In this document: in pieces, positions 6,595 to 13,276 of the stretch | Layout of the letters: each line of letters opens with the position of its first letter | How positions within the stretch are numbered: the first letter of the stretch is position 1 | Assembly: GCA_964591665.1 (NCBI GenBank) | Contig: CAZQCV010000012.1 | Location: 1-20,082, forward strand | Direction: 5' to 3' | Source: CAZQCV01 sp964591665 | Lineage (GTDB): Bacteria > Patescibacteriota > Minisyncoccia > Phycocordibacterales > UBA9973 | Length of the DNA stretch: 20,082 nucleotides | Position numbers and translations under genes: made by a program | The notes under the pieces: model-generated | Seen by the model: the letters and a program-made list of their open reading frames with translations, nothing else | Database searches by the model: none | Told to the model about the DNA's origin: nothing

Positions 6595-7127
6595 GTCACA
6601 GCAAATGGGCAAAAACTGAATACAAAAAAGCAGCCAGTGATGCAAAGAAAAGTAAGATGTTCACCAAAGTAGTAAAACTTATCATCATGGAAGCTAAAAA
6701 GTCCGCTGGCAACCGCGAGGCACCAGGACTCAAAAGTGCTATCCAAAAAGCTCGTGACGTTGATATGCCAAACGACAACATCGATCGTGCAATAAAGAAA
6801 GCAACAGAATCAAAAGATCAACTAGAGAATATTTCATACGAAGCATATGGACCTGCAGGTGTTGGCATTATCATCGAAGCGCTCACCGATAACCGAAATA
6901 AAGCCGCACAAGAGATAAAATATATTCTTTCGAAACACAACGCTGCACTTGGAGCTATTGGTTCTGTATCGTGGAATTTTACAAAGACCATAGACGAACA
7001 CGGTATTCAATGGACACCAAACATGACCACACCCGTTGCTGGTGAAGATGAGACAAAACTTGAAGTATTACTCGAAGAACTCGAAGACTGTGATGAAGTA
7101 CAGACTGTCTTCACCAACGCAGCATGA
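6591..7127 (+). CDS. yebC: YebC/PmpR-family protein, shortened form
   Basis: The YebC/TACO1 family has been described both as transcriptional regulators and as ribosome-associated factors that help translation of difficult stretches such as polyproline. The start MSHSKWAKTEYKKAASDAKK is the family's hallmark (usual AGHSKWANIKHRKA). Residues about 75-120 carry the core EAYGPAGVGIIIEALTDNRN, and the C-terminus DCDEVQTVFTNAA matches the usual family end. The protein has 178 residues against about 240-250 in typical members. The missing part is internal, between the WNFTKT strand (about residue 130) and the tail, so one domain seems to be lost or reduced. The last codons overlap ruvC by 4 nt (ATGA). 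A start-proximal TAAGG could be a weak ribosome site or a -10. Confidence 0.9.
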   Translation: MSHSKWAKTEYKKAASDAKKSKMFTKVVKLIIMEAKKSAGNREAPGLKSAIQKARDVDMPNDNIDRAIKKATESKDQLENISYEAYGPAGVGIIIEALTDNRNKAAQEIKYILSKHNAALGAIGSVSWNFTKTIDEHGIQWTPNMTTPVAGEDETKLEVLLEELEDCDEVQTVFTNAA

Positions 7128-7600
7128 TCGTGCTTGGTATCGATCCTGGATTTGAACGTCTTGGTATCGCAGTTATAAAAAAAGAAAAAGGTAGTAAAGA
7201 AGAACTTCTTTATTCGCATTGTTTTAAAACAAAAAAAGAAGATACTTTTAGCATTCGCCTTGCACAAATTGGTGCAGAAATTGAAAATGTTTTAGAAACA
7301 TACAAACCAGAAATGCTCTCAATTGAGACGTTATTCCTCTCTACTAATAAAAAAACAGGTATGCATGTTGCAGAGGCTCGAGGCGTAGTAGTATACGAGT
7401 GTGCCAAGCGAAACATGACTATCTGCGAATATACCCCACTTCAAGTCAAAACAGCTATTACCGGCTATGGTAAATCAGACAAAAAACAAGTCATGTTTAT
7501 GATACCCAAAATCATAAAAATCCCTGAAAGCATAACATCAGATGACGAACTTGATGCGATCGGCATAGCGGTTACCGCTGTCGCATATAACAAACTATAG
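7124..7600 (+). CDS. ruvC: Holliday junction endonuclease RuvC
   Basis: RuvC is the dimeric nuclease that resolves Holliday junctions after RuvAB branch migration. The 158-residue protein starts MIVLGIDPGFERLGIAVI. The expected RNase H-fold acidic residues are present: D7, E68 (in SIETLF), D141 and D144 (SDDELDAIG). The KTGMHVAEARG and KTAITGYGKSDK stretches match the DNA-binding part of the family. It is slightly shorter than the usual 165-175 residues. The ATG overlaps the yebC stop by 4 nt, so translation is probably coupled, as in the common yebC-ruvC arrangement. A perfect DnaA box and a weak terminator follow directly. Confidence 0.94.
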   Translation: MIVLGIDPGFERLGIAVIKKEKGSKEELLYSHCFKTKKEDTFSIRLAQIGAEIENVLETYKPEMLSIETLFLSTNKKTGMHVAEARGVVVYECAKRNMTICEYTPLQVKTAITGYGKSDKKQVMFMIPKIIKIPESITSDDELDAIGIAVTAVAYNKL

Positions 7601-7609
7601 TTATCCACA
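7601..7609 (+). other. Perfect DnaA box after ruvC
   Basis: TTATCCACA begins at the base after the ruvC stop codon. It is identical to the two boxes in the dnaA-dnaN spacer but lies about 5.5 kb from them. Confidence 0.5.
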
Positions 7610-7610
7610 G

Positions 7611-7641
7611 AATGGTGTTTTGAGCCATTGATTGCTTTTTT
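7611..7641 (+). terminator. Weak terminator after ruvC
   Basis: AATGG (7611-7615) pairs with CCATT (7625-7629), and a T6 run starts at 7636. The stem is short and AT-rich and the T-run is set back 6 nt, so strength is doubtful. Confidence 0.35.
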
Positions 7642-7683
7642 CTTTTCTGGTACAAAGTGAGTATTACTATATAGATCAAAGAG

Positions 7684-7702
7684 ATACTAATTTTAGTATA
7701 AA
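7684..7702 (+). promoter_or_regulatory. Promoter overlapped by a palindrome, acidic-protein gene
   Basis: ATACTAA (7684-7690) and TTAGTAT (7693-7699) form a 7-bp inverted repeat with a 2-nt centre. Its right arm overlaps a -10 (TATAAA, 7697-7702) that sits 8 nt before ATG 7711. This is the layout of an operator for a repressor, or a coincidence in AT-rich DNA. No good -35 is seen. Confidence 0.45.
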
Positions 7703-7710
7703 CACCATAT

Positions 7711-7923
7711 ATGAGTTATCGTGATAATGATGAAGTTCGTGATGATGAAATAGACGAAGAAGCTCGAGAGGCAGAACTTGACCTTGATGAAGCTTTTGAC
7801 GATGATGCTGTTGTTGATGATGATCTCCTCGGCGGAGCAGAATCGCTAGAAGCACTTTACGAAGAAGAAGACGACCTAGATGCAGAATTTCTTTCTGATG
7901 AATATAAAGACGGAAATTATTAA
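7711..7923 (+). CDS. Highly acidic small protein, unknown function
   Basis: The protein has 70 residues, of which 32 are Asp or Glu and only four Arg or Lys, so it is strongly negative and perhaps disordered. It has no signal peptide, membrane segment or Cys, and starts MSYRDNDEVRDDEIDEEARE. I do not recognise the family. It is likely real: it has its own tight -10, ends inside a strong terminator stem, and its coding strand is distinct from the tyrS gene facing it. DNA mimicry or binding to a basic protein would fit such composition, but that is speculation. Its neighbours are ruvC (same strand, 110 nt upstream) and tyrS (convergent). Confidence 0.75.
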   Translation: MSYRDNDEVRDDEIDEEAREAELDLDEAFDDDAVVDDDLLGGAESLEALYEEEDDLDAEFLSDEYKDGNY

Positions 7924-7953
7924 TTAAAAGCGCTCCCAAGAGCGCTTTTAATT
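7922..7953. terminator. Strong bidirectional terminator
   Basis: A 14-bp perfect stem (7922-7935 with 7940-7953) with a CCAA loop, GC core AGCGCTC and A/T-rich ends that give T-runs on both strands. It serves both the acidic-protein gene and tyrS, and overlaps the end of the acidic-protein stop codon. Confidence 0.92.
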
Positions 7954-7954
7954 T

Positions 7955-9157
7955 TTAAACTACAATTTTTACAAAACGATGTTTACCTATTCGAAAGACG
8001 GTTGTAGTATCTACGAGGGTGTTTATATCAGCAACTTTTTGATCTGTTGTCATATTTGTCACCGCACCTGAGTCAACAAGACGTCTCGCCTCACTGTTAG
8101 AATCAACAAGTTGTGATTGTTTAAGAGCTTCGAGAAGTGAGATCGGTCCTGTAATCTCGGGAACTTGTTCAGGAATTTCTCCTTTTTGAAAAGTAGCATT
8201 GAATGATTCAAGAGCTCTATCGGCGGTTGCTTTATCAAAATACTCGGAAACTACCGTATGTGCCAATAACTGTTTTGCTTCTTTAGGATTGTATGATGGA
8301 TCATTAAGCTTTTGAGCAATGGCATCTATATCAGGTTGTATCATGTTTGTACAAAGTTCAAATCCAGAAACAATCATACCATCATTCCAACTCATAATTT
8401 TTCCAAACATATCTTCTGGTGTATCAGAAAGGGTGAGCATATTTCCTTCTGATTTTCCCATCTTTTTTCCGGTAGGATCGACTAAAAGTTTTGTAGTAAG
8501 AACAAATTTTTCTTTACCTTTTAGTTCCTTCATAAGGGTACGACCCGTGAGCATATTGAATGTTTGATCGTTTCCACCGACTTCTCCATCAACATCAAGT
8601 GCGACGCTATCATATCCTTGCATAAGTGGATACATAAATTCGTGGAGATAAACAGGTTTTCCTTCAGAGATTCTTTTATGAAAAAGATCTCGTTCAACCA
8701 TCTGTTGCACGGTCATTTTAGACGCGAGATTGAGTACATCTTCAAAGTTCATTTTTACCAACCACTCATCATTGTACCTAATCTCAAAAACGTTGAGATC
8801 TTTTGTATCAATAATTTTTGACGCTTGCGCGAGATAGTTTTGCATATTTGCAACAACTTCTTCTTTTGTGAGTTGGTTACGGACAGACGCCTTGTCTGGA
8901 TCGCCAATCATAGCAGTGAAACTACCAATAAGAAGTACTATCTTGTGACCAAGGTCTTGAAACTGGCGCATCTTTCGAAGTGGTATAGCATGACCCAGAT
9001 GAATATTAGGTCCCGTAGGATCGATACCAAAGTAAATGCGCAGTTGTTTACCACTTTTGAGTTGTGATTCCAAAAAAGCTTTTGAAGGATATATATTTTC
9101 TACACCACGATTAAGTAATGTTTGTATTTTTGGTTCGTCTATGTCTATAGATGCCAT
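7955..9157 (-). CDS. tyrS: Tyrosyl-tRNA synthetase (TyrZ/TyrS2-like type)
   Basis: Class I aminoacyl-tRNA synthetase that charges tRNA-Tyr with tyrosine in the cytoplasm. It has 400 residues. The Rossmann-fold catalytic domain shows IYFGIDPTGPNIHLGHAIPL (41-60, HIGH-type motif HLGH 53-56), GDPDKASVR (85-93) and the KMSKS loop as KMGKS (232-236). The DPTGPNIHLGH form and the length fit the TyrZ-like branch. A C-terminal S4 RNA-binding domain spans about 341-400. The Ser-to-Gly change at the third KMSKS position is tolerated in some synthetases. The gene is divergent from the PBP gene, with a 73-bp shared promoter region, and uses an extended -10 just 8 nt from the ATG. Confidence 0.95.
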   Translation of the reverse strand: MASIDIDEPKIQTLLNRGVENIYPSKAFLESQLKSGKQLRIYFGIDPTGPNIHLGHAIPLRKMRQFQDLGHKIVLLIGSFTAMIGDPDKASVRNQLTKEEVVANMQNYLAQASKIIDTKDLNVFEIRYNDEWLVKMNFEDVLNLASKMTVQQMVERDLFHKRISEGKPVYLHEFMYPLMQGYDSVALDVDGEVGGNDQTFNMLTGRTLMKELKGKEKFVLTTKLLVDPTGKKMGKSEGNMLTLSDTPEDMFGKIMSWNDGMIVSGFELCTNMIQPDIDAIAQKLNDPSYNPKEAKQLLAHTVVSEYFDKATADRALESFNATFQKGEIPEQVPEITGPISLLEALKQSQLVDSNSEARRLVDSGAVTNMTTDQKVADINTLVDTTTVFRIGKHRFVKIVV

Positions 9158-9165
9158 ATAACGAC

Positions 9166-9174
9166 ACTATAGCA
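9166..9174 (-). promoter_or_regulatory. Extended -10 promoter of tyrS (leaderless)
   Basis: Minus strand TGC then TATAGT (9171-9166), ending 8 nt before ATG 9157. The -35 is poor, as expected when an extended -10 is present. Confidence 0.65.
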
Positions 9175-9212
9175 CAAAAGACTCTTTTTGTCTTTATGTT
9201 TATTGGTCAAAA

Positions 9213-9221
9213 TGATATACT
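9213..9221 (+). promoter_or_regulatory. Extended -10 promoter of the PBP gene (near-leaderless)
   Basis: TGA then TATACT (9216-9221), 9 nt before ATG 9231. No clear -35 is seen. Confidence 0.65.
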
Positions 9222-9230
9222 AGGTTCAAT

Positions 9231-11747
9231 ATGCAAAAGAAACATCATAGTAAAAAATTCTTTCTCAATATCTCACTTATTGTAGTAGGTATCGGGCTAT
9301 TTATCGCAGGTGGAATATTTATATGGCTTACTACCGTCAAAATTCCCGATTTTTCATCATTTGAAAACAGATCTATTCTCCGTTCAACCAAGATTTATGA
9401 TCGCACAGGAAAAGTTTTACTTTACGATCTACACCAAGATATAAAACGAACCGAGGTATCTCTCACTGAAATGAATCCTTATATTCAAAAAGCAACCATC
9501 GCGATTGAGGATTCAGAATTTTATAACCACAAAGGTATCCGTATTACTTCAATAATCCGCGCTGTTTTCGCAAACCTTGTACAAGGAGATTTCTCACAAG
9601 GTGGATCAACACTCACACAACAAATTGTAAAGAACACCCTTCTTACAAAAGAAAAAACAGTTACACGAAAAATAAAAGAGTGGATTATTGCTCTCAAAAT
9701 CGAACGACAGATGAGTAAAGAAAAGATTCTTGAAATCTATTTGAACGATGCTCCTTATGGAGGAAATATTTACGGTGTTGAAGAAGCTTCACAGTCATAT
9801 TTTGGTAAAAAAGCCTCTGACTTAACCTTGGCCGAGGCTGCATACCTTGCGGCTATTCCACAAGCACCTACATATTACTCACCTTTCGGTAACCATAGAG
9901 ACAAATTGGATGAAAGAAAAAACCTTGTGTTGCGTAGAATGAATGAACTCAAACTCATAACTTCTGATGAGTTCAACCAAGCTCGTGCAGAAGTAGTAAC
10001 ATGGAAAAAAGCAGAAACGCGTGGGATTAAAGCTCCTCACTTTGTATTTTTTATAAAAGAATATCTTGAAAACACCTATGGCAAAGATACCGTAGAACAA
10101 GGCGGTCTCAAGGTGATTACCACCCTCAACTATGACATGCAACAAGAAGGTGAAGAAATAACAAAACGTCTTGCCCTTGAAAATGAAAAGAAATATAAAG
10201 CATCAAACGCTGGTTTGGTCGCATTGGATCCAAAAACCGGACAAATTCTTACTATGGTAGGATCTCGTGACTATTTCGACAAAAATATTGATGGTGCATA
10301 CAATATTGCAACAGCAAACAGACAACCAGGTTCTGCTTTTAAACCTATTGTATATGCGCTTGGTTTTGAAAAAGGATATAGACCAGATACTATACTCTTT
10401 GATCTTCCAACAGAGTTTAATACTGGCTGTAGTGCTTCTGGAGCAACCTTGGGTGGTACACCTCAGTCAACCTGTTATATGCCTTCAAACTATAGTGGAA
10501 CCTTTAGTGGACCGCTTATGATAAAAAAAGCTCTTGGTGGATCTATAAACGTACCTGCGGTGAAGATGCTCTATTTAGTGGGTGTTAACAATGCTATCAC
10601 TCTTGCAAGAGAGATGGGTATTACTACACTCACAGATCCAGATAGATATGGCCTTTCGTTGGTGCTTGGTGGTGGAGAAGTAAAGTTACTTGAAATGACA
10701 TCTGCTTTTGGAACGTTTGCAACAGAGGGTATTCATAAACCATATACAGGGATACTTAAAATAGAAGACAATCAAGGACAAGTTCTAGAAGAATACAAAG
10801 ATAGTGAAGGTACACAAGTTATTTCTCCGAGAACCGCTGATTGGATATCAGATATACTTTCAGATAACAGTAATAGAGCATGGGTTTTTGGCACAAACAA
10901 CAAACTTTATTTTCCAGAGAGACAGGTTGCTGCGAAAACAGGTACTACCTCAAACTTTCGAGATGCGTGGATTATAGGGTACACACCATCACTTGTTGTG
11001 GGTGCATGGGCAGGAAACAACGACAACACACCTATGGCATCACAAACATCTTCTATAATTGCTGCACCTATTTGGAACGAGTTCTTTAGAAAACAATTTG
11101 ATAGATACCCAGCAGAATATTTCAACAAAGCAGCAGAAGAAGATCTTCTCTCTATAAAACCGATTTTGCGTGGCAACTTTCATGGAGGAGAATCTTATAT
11201 TATAGATAAAACAACAGGTCAACCAGCATCAGACACAACACCACCAGAAAACAAAGTTGAATCAATTATAACCAATGTCCACGATATCTTGTATTGGGTC
11301 GATAAAGAAAACCCAAGAGGACCAAAACCATCAAATCCATACAACGATCCCCAATTTAGAAATTGGGAGGCTGCTGTTCGTTCATGGTGGGTAGGTCAAG
11401 GAGGCGCATATCAATCACCTCTTGTTGGTGACAACAACACAAACCAAACACAACAGCCAACACAAAACACAACACCTATTGTATTCTCAATAACAAAACC
11501 ACAGACAAATCAAATCTTTGACTCAAACCAACCAATCACAGTAGAGATACAAACACAAACTCCTTTAAAAAAGTGGGACATCTTACTAAACGGAGTATAT
11601 GTTGGAACACAAAGTATTGGTACTCAATACACATTTAACGCATCACAGTCTTCTTTATTAAGGACAAATAGTACTCTATCAGTTATCGGGTACGATCAAT
11701 CAAACAACACAAAAGAAGTAGTAGTTCCTATTAATTTCTCAAATTAG
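9231..11747 (+). CDS. Class A penicillin-binding protein (bifunctional murein synthase)
   Basis: It polymerises lipid II glycan strands and cross-links peptides at the outer face of the membrane. Its 838 residues have a cytoplasmic Lys-rich start, one membrane anchor (about 11-34), then a GT51 glycosyltransferase: EDSEFYNHKG (93-102), GGSTLTQQ (124-131), and an EIYLND stretch at 168-173. The transpeptidase domain has the active serine in SAFK (368-371), SIN (438-440) and KTGTT (569-573), so both activities look intact. Residues about 725-745 are an Asn/Thr/Gln linker, and the last 90 residues look like an Ig-like beta domain. Overall it is PBP1A/1C-like; I give no symbol because the subclass is uncertain. 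Its stop codon overlaps the stop of the opposing DciA-like gene, leaving no space for a terminator. Confidence 0.93.
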   Translation: MQKKHHSKKFFLNISLIVVGIGLFIAGGIFIWLTTVKIPDFSSFENRSILRSTKIYDRTGKVLLYDLHQDIKRTEVSLTEMNPYIQKATIAIEDSEFYNHKGIRITSIIRAVFANLVQGDFSQGGSTLTQQIVKNTLLTKEKTVTRKIKEWIIALKIERQMSKEKILEIYLNDAPYGGNIYGVEEASQSYFGKKASDLTLAEAAYLAAIPQAPTYYSPFGNHRDKLDERKNLVLRRMNELKLITSDEFNQARAEVVTWKKAETRGIKAPHFVFFIKEYLENTYGKDTVEQGGLKVITTLNYDMQQEGEEITKRLALENEKKYKASNAGLVALDPKTGQILTMVGSRDYFDKNIDGAYNIATANRQPGSAFKPIVYALGFEKGYRPDTILFDLPTEFNTGCSASGATLGGTPQSTCYMPSNYSGTFSGPLMIKKALGGSINVPAVKMLYLVGVNNAITLAREMGITTLTDPDRYGLSLVLGGGEVKLLEMTSAFGTFATEGIHKPYTGILKIEDNQGQVLEEYKDSEGTQVISPRTADWISDILSDNSNRAWVFGTNNKLYFPERQVAAKTGTTSNFRDAWIIGYTPSLVVGAWAGNNDNTPMASQTSSIIAAPIWNEFFRKQFDRYPAEYFNKAAEEDLLSIKPILRGNFHGGESYIIDKTTGQPASDTTPPENKVESIITNVHDILYWVDKENPRGPKPSNPYNDPQFRNWEAAVRSWWVGQGGAYQSPLVGDNNTNQTQQPTQNTTPIVFSITKPQTNQIFDSNQPITVEIQTQTPLKKWDILLNGVYVGTQSIGTQYTFNASQSSLLRTNSTLSVIGYDQSNNTKEVVVPINFSN

Positions 11748-12010
11748 TAAAATTTAACAGATTGAATAGTGGGTATCTCTTGCTGAATAAGAGATAATAT
11801 TCTTTTATGGTTTTGTTTTAAAAATGTTTTTTGTAATGATGACATTTTTTTAAGTACAATAGAAGAATGTTTTATCTCAATATTACTCTTGGATACATTG
11901 ACACCTAGTTCGTTTTCAAAAATACGTACAATCTTTTCAAATTTTTCTTGTTTTTGAAAAATTTTCTTAATTTTATCTGAAAGAAAGTTTTGTAGGTGTG
12001 CATTTTCCAT
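11744..12010 (-). CDS. Short DciA/DUF721-like protein, candidate helicase loader
   Basis: The 88-residue protein is basic and mixed alpha/beta. Its second half has the pattern of the DciA (DUF721) domain: a strand (NIEIKHSSIVLKK), a helix with regularly spaced Lys and Leu (LQKTFLKQNHKRILSLI), then a final strand (IQSVKFY), resembling the domain's usual end in I-x-x-I-R-F. DciA proteins load or assist the replicative helicase DnaB. The start codon begins at the base after the dnaN stop, so it is in the same operon, which fits a replication role. The match is by pattern only and the protein is shorter than most DciA. An unrelated small dnaN-linked protein remains possible. Confidence 0.6.
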   Translation of the reverse strand: MENAHLQNFLSDKIKKIFQKQEKFEKIVRIFENELGVNVSKSNIEIKHSSIVLKKMSSLQKTFLKQNHKRILSLIQQEIPTIQSVKFY

Positions 12011-13099
12011 TTATTTACTCATAGGCATTACAAGATAGAGAAATGAAGTATCTCCTACTGGTTTTATTACAAATGCTTTTGAAGGACCATTGCAAGAAAA
12101 AGAGACTGTATCTGATTTGATGTGGGAAAAAACATCGAGAAGATATTTTGCATTACACTTTAATGTAAGCGCTGGACCTGTTGTTTTTGAATCCACGGTT
12201 GTTGTTTGAGATCCGGTAGTTATGTTTTCTGAAAACACAGTAATGGTGTCTTTATCAAAAGTTAGAATTATTTGATTAATAGCATCAGAAAAAATCGAAG
12301 CTGATTTTATTGTCTTTTGAATATCAGACAGAAGAACAATAACGTTAGTTTCTTCTGTTTTGGGAATTATTTGTTCATATTGAGGATATGAACCTTGTAC
12401 GAGTCGTGTAGTAAAATAATACAAAGGATGAGTAATGCTTATTTGTGATTCAGATAAACACAACGAAACCGTTCCGCTATATGTAGACAAAAGTGTTATA
12501 ATTTGATCAACACTTTTTTGAGGAATACATATAGGGTTTTCTAGCTCAAAGTGAGGGATCTGTATTTTTTTCTCCGCCAACCTAAAAGTATCTGTTGCTA
12601 CAAAATAAGTAGTTCCCGATCTTGTGTTTATATATACAGTGTTTAGTTCTGGCTTTATATCAGAATTAGAAACTGCATAATAAACACTTTCTAGTCCTTG
12701 AAGAAATATCTCAGAGGATACGGTTTGATAACTTCCATTTAGTTTAGGGATATTAGGATATTCTTCTAGGTTGAATGTTTTTATAGATATCTTTTGTTTA
12801 CCTGAGGTAAAGACAAGTAATGTATCTTGTTTAGATATAGTTATTGTATCGTCAGATATAAATCCTAAAAATTGAGCAATTGGTTTTGCATCAAAAACAA
12901 CCTCCACATCACCCTGTGTAGTACAGTCTATTGATAGTGAAATTCCACTACTGAGATCTGTAGCTTGTATATACAATTTATTTTTATCAGAATACATTTT
13001 TATATATTGTAAAATATCTAGATTTGTATTTTTACTAGTGCACTTTTCAGCAATTGAAAATATTTTTTTTAAATCCTCTGTTTTACAAGATATATTCAT
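12011..13099 (-). CDS. dnaN: DNA polymerase III beta subunit (sliding clamp)
   Basis: The ring-shaped clamp that tethers DNA polymerase III to DNA. It has 362 residues, normal for the family. It starts MNISCKTEDLKKIFSIAEK, has the clamp landmark VATDTFRLAEKK (usual ATDGHRLA) near residue 165, and ends YLVMPMSK, the near-universal YLVMPM tail that forms part of the partner-binding pocket. The three-domain repeat fits the length. It lies downstream of dnaA across the origin-like spacer and directly abuts the DciA-like gene. ATG 13099 is preceded by an AT-rich stretch without a Shine-Dalgarno. The gene is AT-rich like dnaA. Confidence 0.96.
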   Translation of the reverse strand: MNISCKTEDLKKIFSIAEKCTSKNTNLDILQYIKMYSDKNKLYIQATDLSSGISLSIDCTTQGDVEVVFDAKPIAQFLGFISDDTITISKQDTLLVFTSGKQKISIKTFNLEEYPNIPKLNGSYQTVSSEIFLQGLESVYYAVSNSDIKPELNTVYINTRSGTTYFVATDTFRLAEKKIQIPHFELENPICIPQKSVDQIITLLSTYSGTVSLCLSESQISITHPLYYFTTRLVQGSYPQYEQIIPKTEETNVIVLLSDIQKTIKSASIFSDAINQIILTFDKDTITVFSENITTGSQTTTVDSKTTGPALTLKCNAKYLLDVFSHIKSDTVSFSCNGPSKAFVIKPVGDTSFLYLVMPMSK

Positions 13100-13108
13100 A
13101 TATATAAT

Positions 13109-13123
13109 TTATTATTACTACTA
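13109..13123 (-). other. DnaA-trio-like unwinding element
   Basis: The minus strand reads TAG TAG TAA TAA TAA, five consecutive trinucleotides of the DnaA-trio type. It starts 11 nt after the DnaA box at 13143-13135, with a C-rich spacer (ATTCACACCCT), and is followed by an all-AT stretch to the dnaN ATG. The order box, GC patch, trio, AT-rich DNA matches the Bacillus subtilis unwinding module. Confidence 0.7.
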
Positions 13124-13134
13124 AGGGTGTGAAT

Positions 13135-13143
13135 TGTGGATAA
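13135..13143 (-). other. DnaA box (perfect TTATCCACA)
   Basis: Minus strand TTATCCACA, oriented toward the trio and dnaN. Confidence 0.8.
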
Positions 13144-13235
13144 AACTTTTTTATACTTACATAATAAAACTTTTTTAGCAACGGTATTTGTGTATTACTT
13201 TTGTATATTTCTACATTATTTGAAATAATATTTTT

Positions 13236-13244
13236 TTATCCACA
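13236..13244 (+). other. DnaA box (perfect TTATCCACA)
   Basis: Plus strand TTATCCACA, 92 bp from and in opposite orientation to the box at 13135. A TTTTCCACA variant follows at 13268-13276. Confidence 0.8.
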
Positions 13245-13276
13245 AAATCAATTTTATTTAATACATCTTTTCCACA

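Larger units (their letters stand above)
13100..13276. other. Candidate chromosomal replication origin (oriC)
   Basis: The 177-bp dnaA-dnaN spacer is extremely AT-rich. It holds two perfect DnaA boxes facing each other (13135-13143 minus, 13236-13244 plus), a one-mismatch box touching the dnaA stop codon (TTTTCCACA, 13268-13276), a DnaA-trio-like run beside dnaN and a 14-bp direct repeat (13140-13153 and 13164-13177). This matches the usual bacterial arrangement in which the origin lies next to dnaA. Confidence 0.8.
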
